Position numbers and translations under genes: made by a program
Part shown: one piece after another, positions 21,401 through 36,400 of the stretch
How positions within the stretch are numbered: the first letter of the stretch is position 1
How the letters are laid out: every line of letters starts with the position of its first letter
The notes under the pieces: model-generated
The model's database searches: none
What the model was told of the DNA's origin: nothing
Seen by the model: only the letters and a program-made list of their open reading frames with translations
Source: Lineus longissimus
Taxonomy: Eukaryota; Nemertea; Pilidiophora; Heteronemertea; Lineidae
Reading direction: 5' to 3'
Assembly (NCBI RefSeq): GCF_910592395.1
Contig: NC_088318.1
Coordinates: 2,730,001 to 2,794,000 of the forward strand
DNA: 64,000 nt

Positions 21401-24400
21401 GGAAAGAACGCCCGAGTAGAACACCCAGGAAAAAGACGGCTGGGGGGAAAACACCGAGGAAAACGGGGAACACTGATAAGAGGTGGGTTTGATGCAATCT
21501 AATTACTCGATGTAATTAAGTACCTGATGTTTAAAGACCAATAGTGGAAAGTGCCACTTAAAAGGGGTAATGTAAGTACTTGATGTTTAAAGACCAATAG
21601 TGGAAAACACCACTTAAAAGGGGTAATGTAAGTACTTGATGTTTAAAGACCAATAGTGGGAAACACTACGTAAGAGTGGAGCACTGAGAAGAGGCAGGGC
21701 TGATGTAATCGAGGTATGTATGTTTTCTTTTGCCGAAGCGTATTTGACAGTCCTTGGCCACAGCCCAGAAGTAGGATATAGTTGCTGTATTAGCACTGGA
21801 TTCGGCTACAGGTGAGGCCTGGTGTCCATCTGTCTTTGGGTTATGGTCCAGCCCATGAAGAAAATCCCCTTGAATAGAAAGTGGAAAGTAACCTTTTGTT
21901 CAGCACTCATTCAGTTCTATGTATCAGATGTAGATGGCAGCACTTAGGTTCCTTCCCTGTAGCCTTGAGTGAAAATATTACACACAAGTGATTGGTTTTG
22001 GCCTGGATACTCACGAGGTCGCAAAAACCGACAAGTGTGATTTTATGCTTATCACAAGCCTCTATTCAGAAGTAGTTCAAGGGTTTTTTAACTCTATTCG
22101 GTGCAAATTTCATTCCAAAATCCAAGGTCGAAGTGCACCTTGTGGCATGTTGACATGACTCAACGAAGCCAATGACATAAAATATAAAAGAAAAGTTGGG
22201 TAATTTTAAATCAAAAGTTTATTATTCAAATAAGTAACAATATAATACATGTATGTCAATTAGTTGTACCAGTGCTCAGATATTCTGATTTGATGTTCCA
22301 ATAAATAATTTACCTATTATTACATGTTTGTAGCATTATCTGAGAGCTGAGAAGCATATATTTTACGATGATTGATGCTTGGTCATGAAATGAAAGATGT
22401 TATATTTTAGGCAGTGATATTTTTCGAAGCTACCAAATCACTTGTGAGTTGCTCGTGAAATGAGATATCACCAGTGTTGATCAGGACTATTTACACAGTC
22501 AGACGCTAAAAGTCGTATGGCGACTTCTATGTGTATTTCTGCATCTAATAAAAACAACCTCTGGCAAAAGCGGTTTAACAGATTTTCCCAAAGGATATCA
22601 TAGTGAGGAGAAACATATTTCCAGAAATGATCGCTAACCGCAAAAATAAAAATGCAAATTTGGCGATTCACAGTAACTCATTGATCTGAGGACCAGATCA
22701 CGGTGTCCGATAAAAGACAAGATTATTTTTTGGTACGCGATATCGCTCAACGCATAACTAATTTGGGTTGTCGTATTCGCAGTTCATCTGGCAAATGGAA
22801 GGGGTGACGCTGTTACCCCAGCTGCCTGCCTGAACAACTGCAAAAGTAATCGCCACGATAAGTTACGCATTAGTGAGTAGCATACAAATAAGTTTGTCTT
22901 CGATTGGAGACCGTGCAGATGCCTTGTAACATTATTCGCTTTCGGTGACGAGTCTCTGCGTGGAATCGTCGATTGTATTATTTAGAGCCTGCGGTGTGAC
23001 TGGCACACCCTCATACTCTGATTGGTCTATCAATCCGATGCTCAGTTCGTGATCCTCAGACTCCGGTGTCATGTCTATAAGTTTTGTATGCCCGTTCATA
23101 TGGTTATTATTCCGATGCCGATTCCTACGTCGATCGCTCTGTTTCCTTTGTGATGATATCAGCATTGGGTGATCTGGACGGGATTTCGTTTGTTTGTCAT
23201 TTTCAATGTTGCGTAGCGACCGGTGGGTGATGAGTTGTATTGATGTGTCGAGGCGATCAGACGCTGCCTTCCGACACCAATAAATATGAAGGAAAACTTT
23301 CCTGAATTTGTTTCCAAAGACGCAGTAAAGTAAGAAGTTGATCGCCGAATTCAAACACACCATATCTGTGCTAATCCCATTGAATCTGATAAAGTACTCG
23401 TTCGTCATTAACTGAGCATGGGGAACTGTTGTCAGATAGATATTATCAATCATTGCGAGAATTTGACAGATTAGGAACACGAGTACCACGACGATCACCA
23501 TTATAGTGAGGTTATTTTCTCGCGAAGTTCTTGCGTTCATTTCGGCTCTAGTTCGTTGGGATTTCTTGACGGCGAGTACAAGAAACACATTGAGGACCGA
23601 GAGGATGAAGAAGGGGATGAGAAATATTACAGGGACGTACATATATGAGAGATAGACTTTCTGGAAAATCGGGTCGGCGCCAAACGCTGTCGTCTCATAG
23701 GACGCCACAGTCTCATTCGTCGCAGGGTTCGTGTTATAGCTGTTACGATATTCCAACATGCGCGGAACGTTATATAGAATGGAGCACAGTGTTACAAGAA
23801 GAATGACTCGAATTGCTCGTCTCGGCGTGCACATTTTTGAAGCTTGTAAAGGGCGGCATACGGCGATGTAGCGTTCTACAGTAAAAGCCACTGTTGTGTA
23901 TATTGTCCCTGTTTGCGCTGTCAGGGAGGTTGGGTATGCATATGGATGAAGATAAGGGTAGAGAGTCGCGTACGCCGTGGACACCACCGGCAAACCGAAA
24001 AACAACATACTGCAAATCAAGACGATGATATCGAAGACGGCTTGGGCGATCAGGTAACATGACGTAGACGATCGCATTCGCCGATGACGCAACACAGTTA
24101 TTGCTAAAATATTCCCGATTATTCCTAGAATTGCGAGTGTGTTTAATGCAACACCCCACGTCCAGAATTGAAACGACAGTAGTCCGGTCATGTCGGCGGA
24201 GTATTCCTCATAATCCGTACCGTCTGGATGTGACGCATTGCTGCCCAATGTTTGGTTTGATGTGACCATTGTCACTCTCCCATAGCAAGGTTACGGCACC
24301 CTCCTGCAACGAGACAAGAATAAAGTTGTGTTACTTCATTTATGAACAGTAAAAATCTCAACAGCACCACTCTTTATTCTTGCTGACAGTACGTTCCTGC

Positions 24401-27400
24401 AATGAGACAAGCTCATGTTCCATTAAATCAGCTGAAAGAGATTGCTAAATCTGAACAAAAAATGAAAAAAGTAACTATAAGGAGTTGGTCCCTAATTGTT
24501 CTGACGTACATGTACTTGACGGCTTAGATCTGACTGATGTTGAGGCAAAGAATGAAGAAAGGGCAATCAAATGTGATTGATATGAATCCTGTCTTGGTGT
24601 TAATGATCGACTCTTCCCATTTTAGTGAAGTTGGGCTCTGGATGTGACTTAAGTGTCGGGCAACTTTCCCCCTCCCCTCCCGGGCGTAGGGTGAGGACAG
24701 GGCGAGAGGGTATCACTGCACAGACTCTCTGCTTCTCATTTCAGGGAAGTTGACTTGGGTCCTGTGCTCAGTGTCAGGCAACTTTCCCCCTCCCGTCCCG
24801 GGCGTGGGGTAATGACGGGACAGGGCAAGAGGGTATCACTGCTTAGACTCTCTGCTTCTCATTTCAGGGAAGTTGACTTGGGTCCTGTGCTCAGTGTCAG
24901 GCATCTTCCCCCCCCCCCCCTCCCGGGCGAAGGGTGAGGACAGGGCAAGAGGGTATCACTTTTAAGACTCTGCTTTTCATTTCAGGGAAGTTGACTTGGG
25001 TCCTGTGCTAAGTGTCGGACAACTTTCCCCCCCTCCTGGACGTAGGGTAATGACGGGACAGGGCAAGAGGGTATCACTGCTCAGACTCTCTGCTTCTCAT
25101 TTCAGGGAAGTTGACTTGGGTCCTGTGCTTAGTGTCAGGCAACTTTCCCCCTCCCCTCCCGGGCGTAGGGTGATGACAGGACAGGAGGGTATCACTGCTA
25201 AAGTTGAAGACGAAAAGAGGAGGGATGAAATACAATCTACTTATCAGGTAGGGTATCCAGTTGAGTTTCTTTGAGCTCGAAGATGCTTTTTGACTTGTGT
25301 GTGTTTGTCTTCCAAGTTGCAAATACAAAATAGACATTACCCATTGCCCAGTACAGAGGACCAGATAAGGAGGTTCCCTTTCAACCAATTATCCCTTTGT
25401 CAATCAAACTTCAAATGACCCAACCACAGAAAGTCGTGAAAGTTAATTGGTCACCGAGATAAATTGTCGACTACTTACGATAATGTCGGCATTGGATTTC
25501 GCAGCCATGTATCACTATCATGTTATCAGGATGAAATGGCTGTTGGTCAAACCTCAGGGAGTACTTGTGTTGTAATGAGCTGTTCTTTATAATGGTAAAC
25601 CAGCAACAGATTTGTTAATGGTCATGATAAAATCAGACAATCGTCCTACTATTTGACGGCTTACTTTCCTCTGTTAATGACGACTGTTTACCCAAGATCC
25701 GATCTTTTAATGTTGAGATAAAAGCAGACAATTGTCTGACTGTAAAAAAAGATCAGATTTGTAAAAATGTAAAGATGAAATCGGACGATTGTCCTACTAT
25801 TTGACAGCTTGCTTGCCGTCGTTTATGACAACTGTTTACCCAAGATCTGATCTTTTAATGTTGAGATAAAATCTGACAATTTTCTGACTGTAAAAAGACA
25901 TCAGATCTGTAAAAATGTAAAGATGAAATCGGACGATTGTCCTACTATTTGACAGCTTGCTTGCCGTCGTTTATGACAACTGTTTACCCAAGACATGCAA
26001 GATCAGATTTGTTGATATGAGAAGATAAAATCGGACAATTGTCTGACTGCAAAACTGCCTCCAGGTGAGTATATTGTTTATTGTTGTTGAAATTCTGATT
26101 TTTGAAACGTTGTGTCATGAATGCTAACTGTGATTTTATCTGTGTTTTGTTCTCAGATCTTTTGATTAAATTGATTGATGACCGCGGCTACAAATCATGG
26201 TCATAGCTGATATCACCATGATATCGATTTTGCATCAAACTTGATTTGCAATATTAGATTAGAACCAGGCCTCGTTAACGCGATACAATTCATTGTCTAC
26301 TAAAATAAACAAAAACAGCTGCACAAACCATTATTATCATGGCACAGAATAACAAATTTGTTGATGAAATTAATCAAATATAGCAATGTTGTGATCAGTA
26401 GCCAGCCTTTCATTCAATACATGTATTCCTTTCCACCTTATAACTTATGAGCCAATTCTTGGTCATGTTTTTTCGCTATTCAGCCTAACTCGGGGAAATT
26501 TTGTCATCACAAGCTCTCAGTGGCCATAATTTGAAGTACTTCTCTGATATTGCTATCACCACCAGTCCCCCCCGGTAAAAACGCCTGCCGGAAATTCGAA
26601 AATCCAGGCTCTCCTGGCTGCCAATGTCTCATTTTAACTCCTGTACTTTTTCTGATTTGATTGATCAAGTAAGTATCAGTAATTTATCAGTGGAGTTAGC
26701 TGATGGCATTGTGTGGTGCTTATATTGTGGCCTTGGTTAACAGACAATGATATAGAATTTATCGATACTTGGGGGCCCATCCAATTTATCTGGTATTGAT
26801 TAATGAGACGGGTTCTGGCAGTTGGCACTTCTGGTATCAGCTGATAGTATCGCCGAGCATCGGCGAGTTACGCCTATTTGGCTAATTGTGACAGTTTTTC
26901 GCTGATCTGACGACCTCGATTCCCTATACTATTGGATTTGTTTAGCACAATGAGTGACTTCACTGCACTATCCACGCTGGGCCCTCTAGTCTAATGAACT
27001 TGCCAGGGAAAGAGATTATTGGAAGCCTTCAGCAAATAAGTTGCTCCTTCAAATGCTTTTCCTCATTAAAAAAATTGTCTGTAAACAAGGTTTTCTCCTT
27101 CGAATTTGAGAGAATGGTAAAGGGTAGTCAATCATCAAGGGAGATTGTCATACCAAAGATTAATCACTAGTAGTTCATAATATGCAAGTAAACCAATAAC
27201 TCATTTTCAAGAATTTTACCCCACAGCCTCCTTCACCAAAGTGGGTCAGAAATTCTGCTATTTATCCCTCCCAAGGGACGCAACATCCTTGAGTTTCATT
27301 ACTATGAATAAACAGATGTTGTTGACGGAGATCTATGATTTGTTGAAGCAATTCCATCTGCCTTTGTTATGACTGGACTGCATCTAGTTGTGACATTTGC

Positions 27401-30400
27401 AAATTCAGCAGGATTTTGTGGTGGTTAAGAAAACAAGCCCTTCGGCGGCAGTGATTCACTTGGTAAAGGGAGTGGTGGAAAAAACTTAGCAAAGTTCAGA
27501 AATGAATTCATTGGCCCATGCCAGTGCCTTCAAGAAGGATGGTTTATGAAAAGGACCTTTTGTGACCAGACAAAAAAGAAATTCTACTCGTTTGAGAAAC
27601 GGGGAGCTAAAAGCTATCGATAATCTGGACCCAGCAAGCCTGGAGAAAGGTTGAATAAGAATACCAAATATTGCGAACACAGTCCAACACAGAGAGGACT
27701 GGAATCAGCAACAATCTCTTGTTGATCACTATGCATGTCTTGAGAGAAGTCGACGTTGTCATTCTGTCAGTCACCATTGTCAATGTTTCATCTATCTGGT
27801 GACCAAGTTTTAGTATGCTAGACATCTTCCTATCCCGCTGTCAGTTGGAAAATAATGTCTGGCGCCAACTTTCATTAGATAATGCATAGTCAATTCTGAA
27901 ACTTTAAAAGTAATTCTGAAATTGAATTCACCCAGTGAATGGCCCAAGTCTTCCAGCAGACATGAAAGGATTGGAGTTCAGGCCAATCTTGAGTGCTCAC
28001 TTTTCATTTCTTGAAAATCTATCCTTTTAGCTGTCGTCATTATCTGGGTGTTTTGTCGCAAGGGATGTAAATTTCTCTTCTCTGAGATGATCGAGTGATA
28101 TTGGGCATCTTCCCATTTAAAAATGAGTTCGATAGATTGTCTGGCGCCAACTTTCATTAGTCAACACAAGGTCAAATCCGAAACTTTCAAGGTAATGAGT
28201 GGTCGTATTCAATCAGTGATTGGTCCAAATCTGCAATCAGACATGAAAGGATTGAAGTTGACAGCAATCTCCTGATGATCACTTTACATATTTTGAGGGT
28301 CCATCGTGTTCTGTCGATATGGTAGTTTGCCTGGCGCCATTTTTCGTCAGATTATACAAAGTCAAAGTAGAAACTTTCAAGGTAATCAGTGGTTGACTAC
28401 ACTTTGTGAATGGCCCAAGTCTTCAAGCAGACATGAGAGGATTGAAATTGACAACAATCTGTTGACGATCACTTTACAAGTCTTGAGGATCCCTGATCTT
28501 CTATCGGTCATCATTGTCAGGGTGTCATGTCACAGGGGTATCAGATTCTCCTCCCCCAGGTGATGGAGTGTTCGTCTATGAGACATCGTCTACTCTCGAT
28601 GTAAGTTTGATAGTCGGCAGGTGCCAAATGAATTCGAGGATTTAACTTTTGTCCAACTGAGAAGCTGATTACCATAATTAAAGTAAAATCTGAAACTTTC
28701 TTAAATGTCATTATTCTGATTAATTTAGGCATTTGTTTTGCAGTTTTGTGATGATGGAGAAAGGGTTGGCTTGTATGGAGCTCTCAGTTTTGTCCCAAAC
28801 TCGGGACTTGAATATCGAAAACTGTAAATCAAGAAATATTCGTGGCTTTTATATTTCGCAGTTTTGCATCTTAAGTGAAGTTTTAATTCAACGGTTTGAG
28901 AACATTGGACCAGTAATTTCAAAATTTGTTGCTGTTTTTTATTTTTTTGAATTTTGTTGGTCGCAAAATCTGTGAAATACAGACCCTTTGAAACACACCA
29001 TGCAACTTTTTATATAAAAGTTAAATACTCTCAAAATTTACAACAAGAACTTACCACTCGGCTAGACATGATTATCCCCATCTTGTTTACCCTAAATGTA
29101 ATCCCTAATCAGTGAATTTTGTTTGTTATATTTGATTTTAAGCAGAGAATTTCCATTGAGACATTTCCCACTTTCAGTCAGACAGTCAATAATGTATCAC
29201 TTTAGTCCTCTCCTGAAATGTTTGCCTCCTGAGTATTTTTGAAAAAACACATTTGACACGTTTCTGTGAATCCAGTTCTAATTCTTTGCATCATTGATCC
29301 AATCAACGAGATTATTTTCCCGGTAACAAGCAAAAATTAAGTTGTTCCCCACAGAATTTCCAGTACTTATACTTGGTACAATATCCGTCTCCTATTCAGT
29401 ATAATATCACACTTGATATAATGTTCCAGAAGTAATTGTCAAAATCCAACATACAATTTCAACTACTTCAGGAGCAACCCGGCCCGCCCCTCTTCACCAG
29501 AGACCAGTTTTACATGTAATGAAATAAAAACCCTCCCCAACACCCATTTGCTGCTGAACCAATTATTGACACTCCCGCCTGACAGAGCGTAATGGAGCTG
29601 TCGTCCTAATCGGCAATCATGAGATTTGCTCTGGTTTGATAGGGCAGCATGTTATGCCATCGATGATGTCTCATCGTAAAGCTCCATAAAGGTCATACCG
29701 CAAACCACAAACCTTCGCTTCAGTATATTTTGCGATTGGCTAAAATTTCTAAAGGTTTTTTTCAAGGTTTTTATTTTGGCCTATTACATATTTTCCTTCC
29801 GTTTTTCCAATAAATTTTTTTTCGTGATGCGACAGAATGCAAAAAGTGTCACAATTGCCCGAGGCCTAAGTTAGCAAGTCAATCAAGGTTTTTTTCGCAG
29901 TTTATCCACTTTTTTTCTTTAATCTTGAAGCAAGTGCTGAGAGTATTTGATGAGAGTGTATTTTATACCTGGGGCTATTCTGATAAAAAGCGTCACATCA
30001 AGTGTACATGATGTCACTCCTTGAGTAGCGCTGTATTTTGGCGTCCATAGGAGTATCTGAAACAATCTAGATTACTTTTTTTTGGTATCATATGAAGCAG
30101 GTCCTTTGCATATGTCGAGCCCCTGCGGATTTTGATTTTTCTCAATCCAACATTATGAACCTGGGAGAAGACCCTCAAATGAATATGCCAAAAACATAGC
30201 TAAGAGCCGCAGCTTTATTAAGTCTCAACGAGTGTGGAAGTTTTCTAATTCAATTACAAATTTCAAACAAACAGTGGCAGTCTTTAATATTCAGATGCAA
30301 GTTTAATGAACATCCTGTGGCCGGATACTGTCATTGCATCATTACCTCCATGTTGGATAGGAAATGTTTGGGCATTTCCTGCTTGAAAAAGTGGTACTAT

Positions 30401-33400
30401 AACTAGGCTCACTTCCGTTTTAGTATTCGACTGCAAAAGATGGAAGAGCGGTATGTTTTTAAAATTGATATCATGGTGGATGGATATGTCCGTGTTCTCC
30501 TACTTCTTGAGGAGGAACAAGTTGAATCAATTCTGAAAATACTGTTGATAGTTCTCAAGAGTGCAAGGTGCTTTTGAGTTACGCATTATAGTTCAATACA
30601 CAGTCAGGAATAAAAACGTTTTTTTTGTGATGTCTGTTTTTCTGGACCAAAACTAGTGTCCATAATAGAGAGGGTGTCCTTAATAGAGAGGTGTCCGCTA
30701 AGGGAGGTTCTACTGTAGATGTTTTGCTGCAATCTGCTATAGTGGCAAAATAAGTCCTTCATCGACCAAATTTAGTGAAACACAAGTCCTCGCTCAATAT
30801 ACTCACAAATAATAAGTACTATCGTGATGGAAACCTCATCTGAGTTAGTCTCCTGAGTAGCATGTTTACCAGAGATTTGGCCATGAAATGTAGCATGTCG
30901 TTCCGATAAGAATAGCAACGGTATGAACAATTCTATTTGATTAGCTTGTCAATCAAGCTGCCCCATCGGTCAGCAATTTGTAATCTACTTTGAGGGCCAT
31001 GTTCACTTGATTTCGTACTAACTGGAAGCTCTTTCTACAGTAGAACCTCTCTATTGAGGACACCCTTGGGACTGACAATGCTGTCCTTAATAGAGAGGTG
31101 TCCTGATTAGAGAGGTCGAATTGAATGGAAGCAAACAACTTGGGACCAAGACTAGGGTCCTGAAGAGAGGTTGTCCATAGTAGCGAGGTGTCTGCTAAGG
31201 GAGGTTCCACTGTAGTTGTCATAAGAAATCAGGGTAGACTAAGGTAGAGCCAGTATTATTTTAGCTGTGATATCACATCATATGAAAGACATTTTTGACT
31301 GGCCCTTTGAATCTGTTAAGTTTAGATGGATGAGATCAATTTCTCATCCCTCTGTCAACAACAGTGGCACATTTTCTCACCATTAAGTCTGCAAAGTCGA
31401 AACTTGGGATGTTGATGTCTTATGACCACATGACTCGATATACAAAATATCATCGCCATTTGACCATTCTCATTTTATCGCTTGCTGACTATTGCCGCCC
31501 ACAAGTAAGATTAGCATGACGGTCATACATCAATATTGGCAATTCTGCTAATAGCCTGTCTGAAGATGGTATCATCTTGCCGGAATTTTGACTCACAAGA
31601 TCCACATCATGATAACGTGATCCCTTTTTTGCCCTCTCGTGTATTTCAGGTCGCTATTCTAGCAGATATATGACAGGATGATGTATATTTGCAGCCCTTG
31701 GGTTAAATTTTGGGTTGTGGGCATATATTTTAGGAAGCATCTCTGGTAAGGAGATTGAAATATCTCTTCCTAAAGTCGGCACTGTGCGAGAGTTATTGCG
31801 ATAGGGAAGACATTACTGAGAGGAAGTTTCCATCCGGAGAAATGGACTATAATTGCTCCTTCAGACCAATTAACGGCCATATTCGTCCAACTCCAGTGAT
31901 AGATGCAGGGTCAAGGTGCAGAGAGTTCGATGCCTCCTCCCCTTCTTTGAAAAACATCTTTGATATTGAGCATGAATTTAGGTAAATGATCATCAAATCA
32001 GACAGGAAGGCCTGCCCCCTCTTTCTCAAAGATGCCCTGTCTTTTTCATGGTTCTGAATGCGAGGCTGAATCAGAAACCAAGCTGGTTGATCTTCCTTGA
32101 ATGTGATTGGCCAGGACTATTGGAAACCATGCAAGCTGGTTGAATGTCCTTGAATGTGATTGGCCAGGACTATTGGAAACCAAGCTGGTTGAATGTCCTT
32201 GAACGTGATTGGTCAGGACTATTGGAAACCAAGCTGGTTGAATGTCCTTGAATGTGATTGGCCAGGACTATTGGAAACCAAGCTGGTTGAATGTCCTTGA
32301 ACGTGATTGGTCTGGACTATTGGAAACCAAGCTGGTTGAATGCCCTTGAACGTGATTGGTCTGGACTATTGGAAACCAAGCTGGTTGAACATCCTTGAAT
32401 GTGATTGGTCAGGACTATTGGAAACCAAGCTGGTTGAACATCCTTGAATGTGATTGGTCAGGACTATTGGAAACCAAGCTGGGTGAACTATCTTGACCTG
32501 ATCAGTTCCTGTGCTCACCAGAAATCATCTCTGTTTTCTGATCAACCCAGAACGAATTGAGCTTCTCCGGAAATTTCCAACATTACCTTCCGTGACATAT
32601 GAGAAATTAAGTCGCCGGCTACATATCTCCAGATTGCATGGACATGACGCAGACGATATTGGACCTTTTATCCCAAATTAGCAAATCACTGCCCATATCA
32701 GCGATGAGGTAGTAATGATATATCAATTGGCGAAAACCACATGTGTCATAATTCTAGGATGATGCTTTGACAGTTCAAGATCATCATTACTGTGAACCCC
32801 TTTTCTCTCGTGAGCCAAGTATTTTCGCACGGAAGTTTTGCGATCTACGGTATGAAAAAGAGAAAGGCTGATGATGGGAACTGGCCATCTGTTTGTCTTT
32901 AGATCTTTGATTCCTCTTGAAAAAATGCATCACTTTCATTATTTGCAGAAATCAAATTTCCTCCATTTTAATGGAAGCAATTACTGATGCTTTAGATCAA
33001 AATTGCCAGGCTCTTTCTGCTTGCGTGACAAAATAATGGCCACAGAAAAGTAGCATTGCGTTATTACCGTCATGCTACACAATAACAAGCATTGTAATTG
33101 GCTGATTCCTGATCGGCCATTGCTGAGAACACAGTCGATGGTCCTAATCTATCACACGACACTTTATGATAGCACTATCATATCACTGGCATCATTAGCT
33201 CGGGATGGGCATTATGAGAAACGAGATTCTAGTATGTAGTGATGGAACCAATTACAATGGAAGAGGGAGGGTAAAGTCTGGGCGCACCTTGTATTTCTAA
33301 GTATAGGGCTCTTTTATCATGGCACAGGTTTTTTTCATTGTGGCACATGTAGAAAAAAGATTTTGCCCCTTCCAATTCTGTCACTGATTGGAGTTTAACA

Positions 33401-36400
33401 TTATTATCAAGACAGTTTGGATGCCTCCACAGAATTGGAGATTATACCGTGTCTGGGCCACTCAAGCACTTAGAGCTTAGACATTCTAAGGAAGTCCATC
33501 TGAAAGAATATCCAGAGGCCAAATGAGCCAGAGGCCAAATGATTTGGTGTGTTTTAAAGCCATCCTCATAACTATCTCTTCTCTGATGTATGAGACCTTC
33601 AGGACACAGAAATATTGGCAGCTGTCTAAAAGGGAATTAGTTGATTCGGTCTCTTGGCGCACTGACCAGCATAATAAAGCGGGTTTTGGCAGGCGGCATT
33701 ATTTAATTTAACATAACCTTGCTTGTGATAACAGACCCGTTTGAGTATATCAAAGTGAACTTGGTACAAGCAATACAATGCCCTTACCCTCAGTCGGTAT
33801 CAAATCAACTGATGCATGACATCAAGTCATACACAAATTTCTGAATGGAACCCTTTTGCAGGCCATATATGGCCGCATTTCCATGGGTTATAAAAAGTCG
33901 GAAAAACATTGGTCGTGCGAAATCGCCTTTAAACCAAGCTGATAAACTGATTTGGTGGATCTTCATCACAAACACATTTGTCAGTTTTTAGTTCTTAATT
34001 GGCACTTCGACCAAGGGCATGGCGATACATTGCACCTCACAACGAAAAAATCACCCGTTTCAGGCGGGTAGCATTATTTCATTTGTTGTTTTTTGCGTTA
34101 AACACAACTTTCCTTATGACATCAGACCTGTTGGACTCCCGGGGATCGAGCTGACGATCAACCAAAAAACACATTAGTCAGGTTTTGTTCTCTTGACACG
34201 CAAACCAAGCACACAGCAATATATTATTCTTTACAACAAAAAAATCTACATGAAAAGTTGTTTTTTGGCAGGTTACATTATTTCGTTAGATGTTTGTTTG
34301 CATTAAACACCAAAAAACTTTTTGTTTGCACAAACACCAAAACACGTTTTGTTTGCAAAAACACTAAAACACAACTTTGCTTGTGATAATAGACCCTAAG
34401 GACACTATCAAACCGAGCTAAGGGACCAATTTGAAAGCGACAATAAACACATTGTCGCTTTCAGATTGATATTGTTTTGGCCATGCGACGAATGGAAAGC
34501 TATTTGTACATGTTATAGTTATAAATCACAATCTTTTAGTGTCTAATATTTCATTGACATGCATTAAAGGACCCGGGGCGAAATAATGAATTGTGATAAA
34601 TGGTTCAATATGTCATTAACTTGGGACTGCCCGGACTGCCCCAGGATCAAACTATTTATCCTCTATTGCCAAAGTTAAATACTGTTGGCCGACACAAATC
34701 TGTTCATATTCGATTGAGCTCGAATAAAACCATCAATCTACTAGGAATAGAGAGTCCAGTCCCTTAAATTCGTACTGGCTGCAGTTAACTCTTGTTTATT
34801 ATTGCAACCAAGTACAGTTGACCTCCCTTAGCACACACCTCTCTAGTATGGACAACCTCTCTACTAAGGACACTAGTTTTGGTACCAAAGTGGCTGTTTC
34901 CATTCAATTTGACCTCTCTAATCAGGACACCTCCCTATTGAGGACAGACCTTATAGAGAGGTTCTACTGTATATGCCCCTGAAAGATCAAAACTCATCAC
35001 GATACTGTAGACCCTGTATTGTTTGTAACTATTCAATTTTCATGATTCGGGAGGCAAATGCAAACATAAATGACCAATACATGGCACGACACTGCATGAT
35101 GGACTACAACAGATCGTCTTGAGATCATGCCACATCATTTATCTTGTCTTCTGATCAGTGGCACCAAACCAATATAGGAAGTTTGCGTTGTGGAATTAAG
35201 TTCCTCAATAGATGTCAGGGGTCAAAAAATCGTTTGACTAGTCCCAAGCTGTTAATCTCAAAGTCTGGACTAGCTCTTTCAGTAAATCCTTATAGTTTGC
35301 CTGATGGTAGGCTAGACCGGCTATCAAAGTCACTAGTCCAGGGCTAGGGACTAGTTGATTTTTCGACCCCTGGATGTTCTCATTAGCTAGCAACACAACC
35401 AGCAAAGATTTCTGTAGTTAGACGGAGGTGACGATTGAGTGATGATCATGTCCTTGGGACATGGCGCTCATGTTATGAATCCTTGGCTCATGCCCTAAGC
35501 GCCCTGCAAATGAGAGATTTCTATCGCGGAGACATGTCTTTGTGATCGCAGTGATGAACGACAAGAATATTGTTTGTCTTTCTGAAGTTCAAACATGTCA
35601 ACATTGGGTCTAGGTTGCGTGATAAACGATTCTATTGCACACTCCTGTAACAACCAACGCGACATGCAATCATCAACGGAGGTTTCGATGATGAAAATCT
35701 CCATTTGTGGGGTGCTTTATCCTTGGCCAAAATATGAAGGGTTTCATTCAGATAAGATCGTTGATGTTTGATAATTGTCATAACTTGGTCACCCAACAAT
35801 CCGGTATTCGTCCTTCAGCTCTGCCAGTTGATTAGCTGGAGTTGTTATTGATATAATCAGGTTTCTGTGGACTTGTTGAACCCCAAGGAGGACACCACAA
35901 GGCCATCACGCCAAGGCCAGTCAGCGTGCCTCATACCTATCCATTACCTATGTCTAAAATCACCAAAATCCAAGCGCCATTTTGCCGGGAGACTGTAATC
36001 AAATGCCAGTTAAAGAAAAACGATAGCATTTGTTGCGATGATTATTTGAATTAAGTTTGATCTCACCAGGAGGATCAAGGACAAGCCACAGAAGATTTCA
36101 AAAGAAAACGTTCTGTATTATTCGTTGTTTTGCTTTTGGACACGACTGATGTCGTGCGTAACTGATTCACAAGGAGGATTAGGGTACCATCGAGATTCGA
36201 GCACTATAACTATATTGGGCCACATCACGCCAATTGGTCTTGGAGCTGGACGTAAAATGGACAATTTGTCACTGTGTCTATGAGAATTTGTGTCTTTATG
36301 ACCAAGAACAGGCACGCAATTTGGCCATAACTCTTCAGCGGACTGGGCTCAACAAAGAATAAAAGGTTTTGCTCTCATGTCAAAAGGGTTTCGGCCTTCT

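Noticed and set aside
24755-25274. Independent gene in the 120-bp array
   Set aside because: The frames are repeat units read through; only the final unit with the downstream donor fits a gene model.
30953-31222. 89-codon frame of 'SLL(W/R)T' type
   Set aside because: It is translated MITE family A sequence; the same pseudo-peptide appears at 55.9 kb.
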